From: UBA1952 sp965246785 | Lineage (GTDB): Bacteria; Bacteroidota; Bacteroidia; Chitinophagales; Chitinophagaceae | DNA length: 64,000 nt | Direction of reading: 5' to 3' | Assembly: GCA_965246785.1 (NCBI GenBank) | Contig: CBDFFM010000005.1 | Coordinates: forward strand, 62,001-126,000 | Shown: piece after piece, positions 24,662-31,763 of the stretch | Numbering within the stretch: the stretch's first letter is position 1 | How the letters are laid out: each line of letters begins with the position of its first letter | The notes under the pieces: model-generated | Told to the model about the DNA's origin: nothing | The model's database searches: none | The model's input: only the letters and a program-made list of their open reading frames with translations | Made by a program: the position numbers and the translations under genes

Positions 24662-24874
24662 TTAGCGTTTTTCAAGGCGTAAATAGCGATATTTTTTTAG
24701 CGGGAACATGTCATTTAGCACAGTAACCTTTTCTTTTGCAAAAGCTTCCATTTCCGCCATATCTACGTCCCCCGGTACTTCTGCAGAGAAGTATTTAAAC
24801 TGGCCGGCTAAGTCCCTGATGTCGGGCAGAAAAGGATTGGCTCCGACTTCTACGTAAACTGCGGTTAGTTTCAT
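24662..24874 (-). CDS. hypothetical early phage protein, 70 aa
   Basis: MKLTAVYVEVGANPFLPDI opening, then acidic and ending in a basic KKYRYLRLEKR. It is 3 bp from the following gene. No motif recognised. Confidence 0.5.
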   Translation of the reverse strand: MKLTAVYVEVGANPFLPDIRDLAGQFKYFSAEVPGDVDMAEMEAFAKEKVTVLNDMFPLKKYRYLRLEKR

Positions 24875-24883
24875 AAACAGTGT

Positions 24884-25099
24884 TTAAACGTGGCGTAAAA
24901 AGTGAACGAGTGTATTGTCCTTATGCCTGTCCGGGTGAGGCGCACCGTCTGCCCGGCTGTAGTGCGTGTAGGTGTAGTATTTGGTAACAAAGGGCTTGCC
25001 CTGTACTTTGGTGTGCAGCGTCCGGTTCCTGTCTTTAACTAAGTAGAAGCGGTCGCCTATCAGCAGGTTTTTAATTTCGGTGCGGGTATTAGCCTCCAT
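24884..25099 (-). CDS. hypothetical early phage protein, 71 aa
   Basis: MEANTRTEIKNLLIGDRFYLVKD, a beta-rich basic protein with several Tyr and His (KYYTYTHYSRADGAPHPDRHK). The sequence GDRFYLVKDRNRTLHTKV hints at a small barrel. It is unrecognised. Confidence 0.5.
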   Translation of the reverse strand: MEANTRTEIKNLLIGDRFYLVKDRNRTLHTKVQGKPFVTKYYTYTHYSRADGAPHPDRHKDNTLVHFLRHV

Positions 25100-25182
25100 A
25101 AAATCAGTTTAAGCGATGATTAAAAGAGGCCCGAAGTGGTGGCGCTTTCTGAAGCTATGCTGGCATTTGCTCGGCTATCTGT

Positions 25183-25368
25183 TCAGATAATCTCTAACTG
25201 AATGACATAGCCAAAGCGGTCGCGCAGCTCTAAGGCGTACTTACTCATTACGCCCCCCCCGATATGAGCGGGAACGAATACCGTCTTTTGCCCGACGGCG
25301 ATGCGGGCCGTGCGCTTCACGCGGCGGTGTAGGTAGTAGCGGCGGGTGCGGAGCTGGGCGGGTGTCAT
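25183..25368 (-). CDS. hypothetical early phage protein, 61 aa
   Basis: Basic N-terminus (MTPAQLRTRRYYLHRRVKR) and a C-terminal RFGYVIQLEII. It overlaps the upstream gene by 4 bp (ATGA). The frame passes through an 8-G run without breaking. The 83 bp downstream are free of minus-strand coding. Confidence 0.5.
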   Translation of the reverse strand: MTPAQLRTRRYYLHRRVKRTARIAVGQKTVFVPAHIGGGVMSKYALELRDRFGYVIQLEII

Positions 25369-25808
25369 TCGTGATTGATTTTGATTTCATCAGAGGTAAA
25401 GAAGTCATAGAGCTTTTGCAGGCGCTCCCGGCTTACCGTCCTGCGGACGAGCTGCTTGCGGAGCGCATCCCAGGTGATGCCCTCCATACCGGGGAGCCAG
25501 TTGAGCTTCTGAAGCTCTATCAGTTCGTTGGTCTCGCGCCAGCGTGGCCGGCGGTTCACTACGTACAGCACCTGGGTTCTCTTCTCATTGTAGCGGTAGG
25601 CGCATATCTCCTCAATCTCCGCGTCTGTGAGCAACAGCCTGGCGCGGGTAATGGCGGGGAGCGCCCGCAGCTCATCCAGCTCGCCCTCATGCACAAGCTG
25701 GAGGTCAACACGCTTACCGTCGGGCAGGGTGACGAATACATCACGGAAGCGCTCCGACCGTGCCTCGTGGTGGGCTTTCTGAATGATGTCTGTGAGTGAG
25801 TAGTCCAT
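25365..25808 (-). CDS. hypothetical early phage protein, 147 aa
   Basis: MDYSLTDIIQKAHHEARSERF, then DGKRVDLQLVHEGELDELRAL and a C-terminal EEICAYRYNEKRTQVLYVVN. Mixed alpha/beta. It is 2 bp from the DUF2786-like gene. No family recognised. Confidence 0.5.
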   Translation of the reverse strand: MDYSLTDIIQKAHHEARSERFRDVFVTLPDGKRVDLQLVHEGELDELRALPAITRARLLLTDAEIEEICAYRYNEKRTQVLYVVNRRPRWRETNELIELQKLNWLPGMEGITWDALRKQLVRRTVSRERLQKLYDFFTSDEIKINHE

Positions 25809-25810
25809 CG

Positions 25811-26398
25811 CTATGCGGTTAAAAGGTGGCCGGTTACTACCTGCCGGTTATACTTCCCGCCTTCCACGCTCATCATAAGTTTATTCGCCTCCAACTCTTT
25901 CACGCTTTTGACAGGGCTAAGGATTACTTCCTGCTGCCGGAATAAGCCCGATTCAATACAATAGCGGGCAAAGAACATGTTAGACAATTCAGCGCGACGC
26001 TTCGCTTTGGTCTTACCCTTCCGGCATTTAGCCACCAGCGGTGCGCACAGGCGGTTCCATTCGCCTTTCATGTGCTTGCGGAAATACTCGTAAGCGCAGG
26101 AAAGCGTCACATAGTCCACGTAAGTAAGCACGAGCGTAATGCGGCGGTTCGCAGTGTATCCGCCCGGCATTGTGCAGACCAGATAAGCGAGAATGCGTGC
26201 AATGAGCTGCTCTTCCATCCATGTCGTGTAGGTAAAGGAGTACTGCTCTTTATTCAGGGCTTCCAGATTGACGTTTTCAAGGCCGTACTTATCAAGCATC
26301 CTGTCCAGCGCTGCCTGGGCGGCGGCCTGCTCGCCGTCGGTGCCGCGCTTTACCAGCTCGTAGATTTTTGCCAGCTTCCGGCGTATTTCGGGTGTCAT
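25811..26398 (-). CDS. DUF2786-like phage protein
   Basis: 195 residues. The N-terminal block KLAKIYELVKRGTDGEQAAAQAALDRMLDKYG matches the short helical DUF2786 motif common in phage early genes. A long helical region with FARYCIESGLFRQQEV follows. Function unknown. Confidence 0.55.
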   Translation of the reverse strand: MTPEIRRKLAKIYELVKRGTDGEQAAAQAALDRMLDKYGLENVNLEALNKEQYSFTYTTWMEEQLIARILAYLVCTMPGGYTANRRITLVLTYVDYVTLSCAYEYFRKHMKGEWNRLCAPLVAKCRKGKTKAKRRAELSNMFFARYCIESGLFRQQEVILSPVKSVKELEANKLMMSVEGGKYNRQVVTGHLLTA

Positions 26399-26418
26399 TG
26401 TGGTAGGAGATTTTGGGA

Positions 26419-27015
26419 TTAGCTGTTTGCGTATTGCAGGGCCTGTTTGCGGGCTTCATTCAGCCGGGCCATATCAGCATCATTGCCGCCTAAATCAGAG
26501 TGCATACGGCGCGCCTGCGCGCGGAACAGTGAGTTTATCATCTCGGCGTCCTTCGTGGCCTCCATGCCGAGGATTTCCCAGCAGCTTATTACAGTGCTCT
26601 CGCCCGGCGCAGGCAGGCCGGGAAAGCCGGTGAAAGCGCGCTCTAAAAACTCGGAGACTTTATCGCGGTCAATCTGCCTGAGGGCGTTAATTGTGCGGGC
26701 TATGGCATACACATTCTCCCATATCTGCCGGTAGGCGTCGCAGCACATTACATAGCTGCGCCCCTTCCACGAGAAATAGACCGCAACGCCGGTGTCGCTT
26801 TCCCGGAAGCGGGCCGCATCGGCGCGCATCTCCCCGTTTTGCTTTAACGGCTGATTGCTGGAAATAACAACATCGTCGGCGCGCATTAGGCGCAGCTCAT
26901 TCTGCACCAAGTCACGGGCGCGGGCAAGGGATTGCTTCCAGGAGCTATTTTCCCGCTCGGCGCGTGGCGTCCGCGCGTAGCCGTCGGGCCATTGTAAAGG
27001 GAAGGCTGAAATCAT
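26419..27015 (-). CDS. J-domain (DnaJ-like) phage protein
   Basis: 198 residues with a C-terminal J-domain-like stretch (about 150-195): WEILGMEATKDAEMINSLFRAQARRMHSDLGGNDADMARLNEARKQAL. The usual HPD triad reads HSD, which is seen in other phage and plasmid J proteins and may limit Hsp70 stimulation. The N-terminal half carries a Trp-rich region. It may recruit host DnaK to phage replication or transposition complexes; this is inference. Confidence 0.65.
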   Translation of the reverse strand: MISAFPLQWPDGYARTPRAERENSSWKQSLARARDLVQNELRLMRADDVVISSNQPLKQNGEMRADAARFRESDTGVAVYFSWKGRSYVMCCDAYRQIWENVYAIARTINALRQIDRDKVSEFLERAFTGFPGLPAPGESTVISCWEILGMEATKDAEMINSLFRAQARRMHSDLGGNDADMARLNEARKQALQYANS

Positions 27016-27037
27016 GGCTTAGAAGATTGAACGGGGA

Positions 27038-27295
27038 TTAATAGCAGGTAACCGTATGCTCAATGCTGTCGTTCTGATACGAGTTGGCAGCCTCGTATTC
27101 ACGTACCTGAGCCGTGGTCAGGTCACAGACCGAATCCAGCTGTATTACGGTGCATGGATAGGCGGCATGCATTATCTCACACTGCCAGCAGCGCGCGGAG
27201 TCAGGGGCGGATGATTGCAGGGCGGGCACATTTACGTGGACGCAAGATGTAAGCGTGGAAAGGCAAGTGACGAGAATAAGAGCGGATTTTTTCAT
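27038..27295 (-). CDS. small lipoprotein, phage early region
   Basis: 85 residues: signal MKKSALILVTCLSTLTSC with a lipobox LTSC (Cys18), then a short Cys-containing body (ARCWQCEIMH). A lipoprotein in the early operon could be an exclusion factor against superinfection. That role is a guess. Confidence 0.55.
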   Translation of the reverse strand: MKKSALILVTCLSTLTSCVHVNVPALQSSAPDSARCWQCEIMHAAYPCTVIQLDSVCDLTTAQVREYEAANSYQNDSIEHTVTCY

Positions 27296-27325
27296 TGGTT
27301 AGTTTGTTGAAAGGGTTTTAGGAAA

Positions 27326-27347
27326 GCCAGCCTTAGACAAGGCCGGC
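27326..27347 (-). terminator. intergenic hairpin in the early operon
   Basis: GCC-A-GCCTT (27326-27334) pairs with AAGGC-C-GGC (27339-27347) over AGAC, with one mismatch. It sits in the 67-bp space before the lipoprotein gene. Confidence 0.35.
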
Positions 27348-27362
27348 CATATCAAACACACA

Positions 27363-27754
27363 CTATTTTTTCAGATTAGCAGTAATGAGTGCGTAGCATT
27401 GCAGACCCTCACAGTCAAGCTCCGGCTCCGCGCCGATGGGCGCGGATGCGGTACCGTCTTCAATGCCGGCGCTCTCCCGGAAAGCCTTCGCGATGAAAGA
27501 ATTGTTGAAGGCGAAGTTTTTACCGTCGCCTTTGTCGCGCAGCTCAAAGCCGCCGTCGTCGTCGCGGGCGATGTACCAGAGGGCGGCGTCCTCATCGTCC
27601 TGGAAGATTGATATTTTACCCCCCCCCCCGATACGTCCAGCCGCTGGGCGGCCAGGAGGTTGAGAGAGATAACGCCCTGCTTGCCGAAATTGACCATTGC
27701 CTTTCCGCGCGGAGCGGAGGGTGTTGTAGCGCGGTCGTACTTGATGAGTGCCAT
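27363..27754 (-). pseudogene. hypothetical early phage protein interrupted at an 11-G tract
   Basis: The frame opens MALIKYDRATTPSAPRGKAM and runs to AAQRLDVSGGG, then an 11-G tract (27619-27629). The zero frame continues into a low-complexity Ser/Thr/Pro stretch ending 27371. One G more, or two fewer, opens the well-formed frame KISIFQDDEDAALWYIARD through FELRDKGDGKNFAF to LITANLKK, stopping at 27363. So the tract is out of phase. It may be phase variation or a homopolymer read error. Function unknown. Confidence 0.6.
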
Positions 27755-27798
27755 GTTACTGATGTGTTGAAGGTTCTGGCGTTATTGCCATTGTGCCC

Positions 27799-27819
27799 GC
27801 TCCGGAAACGAACCGGAGC
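27799..27819 (-). terminator. intergenic hairpin in the early operon
   Basis: GCTCCGG (27799-27805) pairs with CCGGAGC (27813-27819) over AAACGAA, between two early genes. Confidence 0.4.
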
Positions 27820-27834
27820 GAAGACCGTCCGGAC

Positions 27835-28116
27835 TTAGTTGTTTGCGGCATAGATGTAAAGGCGGGCGAAGTCAAGCCAGATATGAAGCGACTGCGTTGC
27901 TATGCCGTGCTTGCTGACTTTGACCTCCACCGGCTTGCAGCGCGGGTGTCGCTCATGGAGCTTACGAACCTCATCCTCAATGCGCTCTTTAAGCGTTTCA
28001 AAGCTTTGCTCGTCGTCAAGGATGCGGTTGGAGTGGGAGGCGAGCAGGCTATCTATACCTTCCTGGAGCTTGTTCTGGCATTGTGAGCCTCTGCCGTATA
28101 ATGTGAAGTAGCGCAT
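27835..28116 (-). CDS. hypothetical early phage protein, 93 aa
   Basis: MRYFTLYGRGSQCQNKLQEG, a mostly helical middle (QSFETLKERIEDEVRKLHERHP), and a basic C-terminus. Not recognised. It lies between DUF3164 and the frameshifted gene. Confidence 0.5.
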   Translation of the reverse strand: MRYFTLYGRGSQCQNKLQEGIDSLLASHSNRILDDEQSFETLKERIEDEVRKLHERHPRCKPVEVKVSKHGIATQSLHIWLDFARLYIYAANN

Positions 28117-28158
28117 TGTTTGAATTGTTTAGCTTTTAATAATTGCTGCAACAGAAAC

Positions 28159-28866
28159 TCACGCTTCCGCTGCCTCGGCGTCAGTCTCCGGCGCATTTGA
28201 TTTGAGCTTTGCGAAGTCCAGGACAATCGGCTCCCAGCTTCCATTCTCCAGCATCCGGAAGAAACGGACGTACTGCGCGGTGCCGGTAGGGTTGTAGGCT
28301 TCTTTGAACATGCGGATGGCCTCGCGCCAGTCCTCATTGTCAAACTTGTCCTCCAGCTTATACAGCCGGTTAATGAGGTCTATATCATAGTCGCCGGTCT
28401 TGTCGTTTCGCTCCAGGAGGGAGCTTACAAGCTGATAAATCTCCTTATCGCGCTTCTTGACCGTCGTCTCCAGGAACTTCTTCAGCCGGGCCTCGGCAAG
28501 CTGGGCGCGTTCGTCAAAGCGCTTATTGATTTGCGACGAGAAAACGATTTTGAAGCGGTCGTTCTTGATTTCAAACGAGCCTTTATTGTTCTCGCCCCGG
28601 CGCAGGTCGCCGTATTGTAGCATCCGGCCCCGGAACGCCGGCAGCTGATTCATAGCAGCGTCCTTGAGCGTCTGGATAGAGCGGACGCATTGGATGGCGT
28701 GGTGGCCGAGGAAGTTGATGAGCTTGTCGCGATCGGTCTCGTAGGCCTTGCGCTTTGCGGCCAGCTCTTCCTCCTGCGCTTTTTTCTTTTCCCTGAGCAG
28801 GGCTTCCAGTTGCTCTGTGGAAAGCTGGGAGAGGTCTATTGTTGGGGGTGTTGGTGTCTGTGGCAT
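28159..28866 (-). CDS. DUF3164 family phage protein
   Basis: 235 residues. The coiled N-terminus (LREKKKAQEEELAAKRKAYE) is followed by IQTLKDAAMNQLPAFRGRM, GDLRRGENNKGSFEIKNDRFKIVF and a DDIDLINRLYKLEDKF-type region. This is the DUF3164 family found in Mu-like early operons. Biochemical role unknown. Confidence 0.75.
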   Translation of the reverse strand: MPQTPTPPTIDLSQLSTEQLEALLREKKKAQEEELAAKRKAYETDRDKLINFLGHHAIQCVRSIQTLKDAAMNQLPAFRGRMLQYGDLRRGENNKGSFEIKNDRFKIVFSSQINKRFDERAQLAEARLKKFLETTVKKRDKEIYQLVSSLLERNDKTGDYDIDLINRLYKLEDKFDNEDWREAIRMFKEAYNPTGTAQYVRFFRMLENGSWEPIVLDFAKLKSNAPETDAEAAEA

Positions 28867-28869
28867 TGG

Positions 28870-29052
28870 TCAGGATTTATCGTCGTTAAACATGAGGTGA
28901 TGAAAGAGAAAGCTGCCGCCTATTACCACGATGAGCAGCACGATGATGGCATGGAGGATAGGCGCGTAATGCTCCAGCAGGCCAAGCAGAATAATGATGC
29001 AGGCGAACAGTACGGCAAGGGAAAGGCTGATGAGCCATTGAAGTGCTTTCAT
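28870..29052 (-). CDS. two-helix membrane protein, 60 aa
   Basis: MKALQWLISLSLAVLFACIIILLGLLEHYA then HAIIVLLIVVIGGSFLFHHL: two hydrophobic segments separated by a short loop. It overlaps the upstream gene by 4 bp. Possibly involved in exclusion or membrane attachment; unproven. Confidence 0.5.
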   Translation of the reverse strand: MKALQWLISLSLAVLFACIIILLGLLEHYAPILHAIIVLLIVVIGGSFLFHHLMFNDDKS

Positions 29053-29288
29053 GATTGGGATTGTGCGGCTTTTAAGTGTTTTTGGTCAAGGGTGTCGTTC
29101 AATTCAAAAAGGAGCTTCATTAGTTCCCGGCGCTTGTCCGTCATTTCGTCGGTAGGGTCTGTGTACTGGTTGGCCCGTATCCAATCCTCAAGGGGGTTGA
29201 TTTGCTCCTGCAGGTCGTGGATGCGCTGCTGCTCGGCGCGGCTGTACATGGAGTCAGGATTGTAGGTGAATGTTCGTAATGGCTGCAT
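29049..29288 (-). CDS. hypothetical early phage protein, 79 aa
   Basis: MQPLRTFTYNPDSMYSRAEQ, helical and charged, with DEMTDKRRELMKLLFELNDTLDQ. The start lies 35 bp inside the upstream gene. Not recognised. Confidence 0.45.
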   Translation of the reverse strand: MQPLRTFTYNPDSMYSRAEQQRIHDLQEQINPLEDWIRANQYTDPTDEMTDKRRELMKLLFELNDTLDQKHLKAAQSQS

Positions 29289-29607
29289 AGCTTATTTGTG
29301 CCTGGTCAAGTTGGGCGATGATGTTGCGGATAACTAAGTCCTCGTAGGGGTGGCTTACGTGTACGCCATTCCAGAAGGCCATAAAGGCCATTGCCTGGGA
29401 GGCGGCGAAAGGGATGCTGTTGCGCTTGCGGAGCTTCCCCGCGTGCTTGTAGAACACTACGCACAGCTCAAACATGAGCTGCCAGATGATGCCCTCGGCG
29501 GCGTCCTTCGGCTCAATAGTAGGCACTACATAAAGGCGGTAGGCATTCAGGAGCTGGCGCAGCTCTACGGCGCTGAGCCGGACGCGGTAAATGGGTAGTT
29601 GTATCAT
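29254..29607 (-). CDS. hypothetical early phage protein, 117 aa
   Basis: MIQLPIYRVRLSAVELRQLL, then an all-helical pattern with AEGIIWQLMFELCVVFYKHAGKL. It overlaps the gene upstream by ATGA. Not recognised. Confidence 0.5.
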   Translation of the reverse strand: MIQLPIYRVRLSAVELRQLLNAYRLYVVPTIEPKDAAEGIIWQLMFELCVVFYKHAGKLRKRNSIPFAASQAMAFMAFWNGVHVSHPYEDLVIRNIIAQLDQAQISYAAITNIHLQS

Positions 29608-29990
29608 AGCAGCGGCAGGATTAATTGGTGGAGTTCCTTTTCAAGCAGCGTATCGCCTATTAGGTAGCCCTTCAGGCTGAGGTAATGCCGCAGGCCGGTG
29701 TGGCCCGCCTTCATAATTCCGGCGTCGTCCATCAGCCATTTCATACGCCACCAGGCCCAGAAGCCATAGGCGGGATTGATGGTCAGCTCGTCGGCCAGGG
29801 AAGGGCGGCGCAGGTAGGTATCGGCGAACATCTGCGCGAACAGGCAGCCGTGGTGGAATACGTGCTCGGTGTAATCTTCCGGGCTAAGGCCGGTAGTGGC
29901 CTGCGCCTGGGCGCGTGCCTCCCGGAGCGCGCCGGTGTGCTGCTCTGCCCAGGTGAGGATAGGGCGGCTAAGAATGATTGTCTTTTCCAT
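29604..29990 (-). CDS. hypothetical early phage protein, 128 aa
   Basis: MEKTIILSRPILTWAEQHTG, then a helical region with FHHGCLFAQMFADTYLRRPS and AYGFWAWWRMKWLMDDAGIM. It sits 5 bp after the MuB-like ATPase gene. Not recognised. Confidence 0.5.
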   Translation of the reverse strand: MEKTIILSRPILTWAEQHTGALREARAQAQATTGLSPEDYTEHVFHHGCLFAQMFADTYLRRPSLADELTINPAYGFWAWWRMKWLMDDAGIMKAGHTGLRHYLSLKGYLIGDTLLEKELHQLILPLL

Positions 29991-29995
29991 AAGGC

Positions 29996-30910
29996 TCAGG
30001 CGGTTTCTTCGGTGAGAATGAGGTTGTAGCGCTGCACTTCACGCTTCAGGCGGCGTAGGTCTTCCACCACTTCCACCGCGCGGTTCTCTATGGTCGTCTT
30101 ACGCGGGCTACAGGCTATGAATATGGCCTTCTGCGCATCCGGCTCTGTTACGCCGTTAGCGGCGCATATCTTCCGCACATCGGCAAGGGGCGCGCCCATA
30201 AGGTGGATGTAGTTGCGGCCAAAGCGGCTGTCCAGCTCATCGTATCCCTTTACCTGGTACTGCACGCCGCGCTTTATTTCCTTATGCAGGTTCTCAGTAC
30301 CGGCTATCACTACGCCGAGGCGGTCTTCCAGCTCATTGTAAATCGGGATAAGGACGCGCAGCGCCGAGGGCTTGAGCTTGTCCGCCTCGTCAATAATCAG
30401 GAGCGGGCGGGCCTGCGGACGCTGCTTAAAGAAGGAGACGATTTGCTCCAGGATGTCGTCCAGCTGGCGGGAACCGGGGCCGGGCGCGATGCCGAGGGCG
30501 GCGGCCAGCCGGATAAGAAAGGCGCGGCGGCTCCATTCCCTGCACTGGATGTGAAATACATTGTTGCTCCGGTCGGCGGTAACGAAGGCCTCAATGCTGG
30601 CCGTCTTGCCGGAGCCGGCCTGGTGGCTGATGGGCAGGAAGAGGCTTTTGGCCTGCGCATCGCGCAGCACCTGATGCACGATGCTAAGGTTGGTAATGGG
30701 CGCTATCTGCCATTCATTGGGCTTCCAGCCCAGGGCAGCGCCTATTCTGCGCCACATCTCGTCCCCTTTAGTGTCGTACTTATCCTCCTTGATTAGGGAC
30801 AGCGTAGCCGGTGAGACGTCGCATTTGTTGGCTACCTTTTTCAGGGAGCCGAGCCTTGCTTCCTCATTGAGGATAAGGCCGATGATTTCGGTTTTCTGTA
30901 CGTTTGTCAT
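29996..30910 (-). CDS. transposition ATPase, MuB-like
   Basis: 304 residues. An N-terminal helix-turn-helix (LKKVANKCDVSPATLSLIKED, about 23-43) is followed by an AAA+ core: Walker A HQAGSGKT (96-103), Walker B LLIIDEAD (170-177), and a sensor-like region with VIAGTENLHK. It selects target DNA and activates the transposase. It lies downstream of A with two genes between, a slight departure from the adjacent A-B order of Mu. Confidence 0.85.
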   Translation of the reverse strand: MTNVQKTEIIGLILNEEARLGSLKKVANKCDVSPATLSLIKEDKYDTKGDEMWRRIGAALGWKPNEWQIAPITNLSIVHQVLRDAQAKSLFLPISHQAGSGKTASIEAFVTADRSNNVFHIQCREWSRRAFLIRLAAALGIAPGPGSRQLDDILEQIVSFFKQRPQARPLLIIDEADKLKPSALRVLIPIYNELEDRLGVVIAGTENLHKEIKRGVQYQVKGYDELDSRFGRNYIHLMGAPLADVRKICAANGVTEPDAQKAIFIACSPRKTTIENRAVEVVEDLRRLKREVQRYNLILTEETA

Positions 30911-30943
30911 TCTGCTTTACGTTTGAAAGTGGTTTTTTGAATG

Positions 30944-30961
30944 GCCGGGCTGCAACCCGGC
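30944..30961 (-). terminator. intergenic hairpin upstream of the MuB-like gene
   Basis: GCCGGG (30944-30949) pairs with CCCGGC (30956-30961) over CTGCAA. The gap between genes is 55 bp. It may reduce transcription into B. Confidence 0.4.
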
Positions 30962-30965
30962 TGTT

Positions 30966-31328
30966 TTATTCCTCGCCGGTAGCTTTCTGGATAGCCGCTT
31001 TTAATCGCGCTACATTGATTTCATCGCTACGGTCAAATACACCGTGATTCTTTAGCTGCATGGATAGAGCAAACCGGCAGGCATCCAAGAGTTCAGGCGA
31101 TGCCGACATTAGCCGCGCCGTGGCCTCCACTTCGCTATTCGGCACCGGCCTGGTAGCTTCCTGATGCTCATTCAGCCATTCAGCTACGGTAGAAAATGGG
31201 AAATCCAGTGCGGCTATACAATAACCGTTAGCGTCGTAAATAATGGTAGTGTCATCTTGGACGGCCCAGGGCGCTGGGGCGAAAAGTGTTTCTTGGCTCA
31301 TTGGTAGGAGTTTGTGCGTTGCGGCCAT
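30966..31328 (-). CDS. hypothetical early phage protein, 120 aa
   Basis: The block VEATARLMSASPELLDACRFAL is common in phage early proteins of unknown role, with AALDFPFSTVAEWLNEH before it. It shares one base with the upstream gene. The start (MAATHK) lies inside a tight junction. Confidence 0.55.
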   Translation of the reverse strand: MAATHKLLPMSQETLFAPAPWAVQDDTTIIYDANGYCIAALDFPFSTVAEWLNEHQEATRPVPNSEVEATARLMSASPELLDACRFALSMQLKNHGVFDRSDEINVARLKAAIQKATGEE

Positions 31329-31753
31329 TAGTAAATCTGCTTGTCCACGTAATCGCCGAGGTAATCCATTGCTTCGGATAAGCGCTGCACCGCCTTTGTA
31401 AGCAGCTCATCAGCGCCCAGCCTTTCAACCGCCAGGATAGCATCCCGGACGGCCATTTCCGCCGGTGTATTCAAATCAATTCTGATTCGGCGGAGGCTCC
31501 TTATTGGGAGTGCCGCTACTGCAATATTTGGTTCGCCTATCACCTGATATTCGGACGATGAGAGCTTGACCGCGCGATGCCGCGCGTTGGACTCTATCCA
31601 GATGTCGTAGCCGTTAGCGTCCGGCTGTTCAATCGGCCTATTGATTACTGCGTAGGCGTTTCCTGCTGTCCAACCGTGCGTCTCGCAGATTGCGGCATCA
31701 GTAATGATTACGCTTGTTGGCTGCGACCAGGTTTTGTTTTGCTCTTGTAGCAT
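31328..31753 (-). CDS. hypothetical early phage protein, 141 aa
   Basis: MLQEQNKTWSQPTSVIITDAA opening, mixed alpha/beta, with a helical C-terminal RLSEAMDYLGDYVDKQIY. It lies between A and B. Not recognised. Confidence 0.5.
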   Translation of the reverse strand: MLQEQNKTWSQPTSVIITDAAICETHGWTAGNAYAVINRPIEQPDANGYDIWIESNARHRAVKLSSSEYQVIGEPNIAVAALPIRSLRRIRIDLNTPAEMAVRDAILAVERLGADELLTKAVQRLSEAMDYLGDYVDKQIY

Positions 31754-31763
31754 GGTTATTTGG

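Noticed and set aside
25251..25260. Eight-C run as a second phase-variable tract
   Set aside because: The 61-aa frame passes through it in phase and continues normally.
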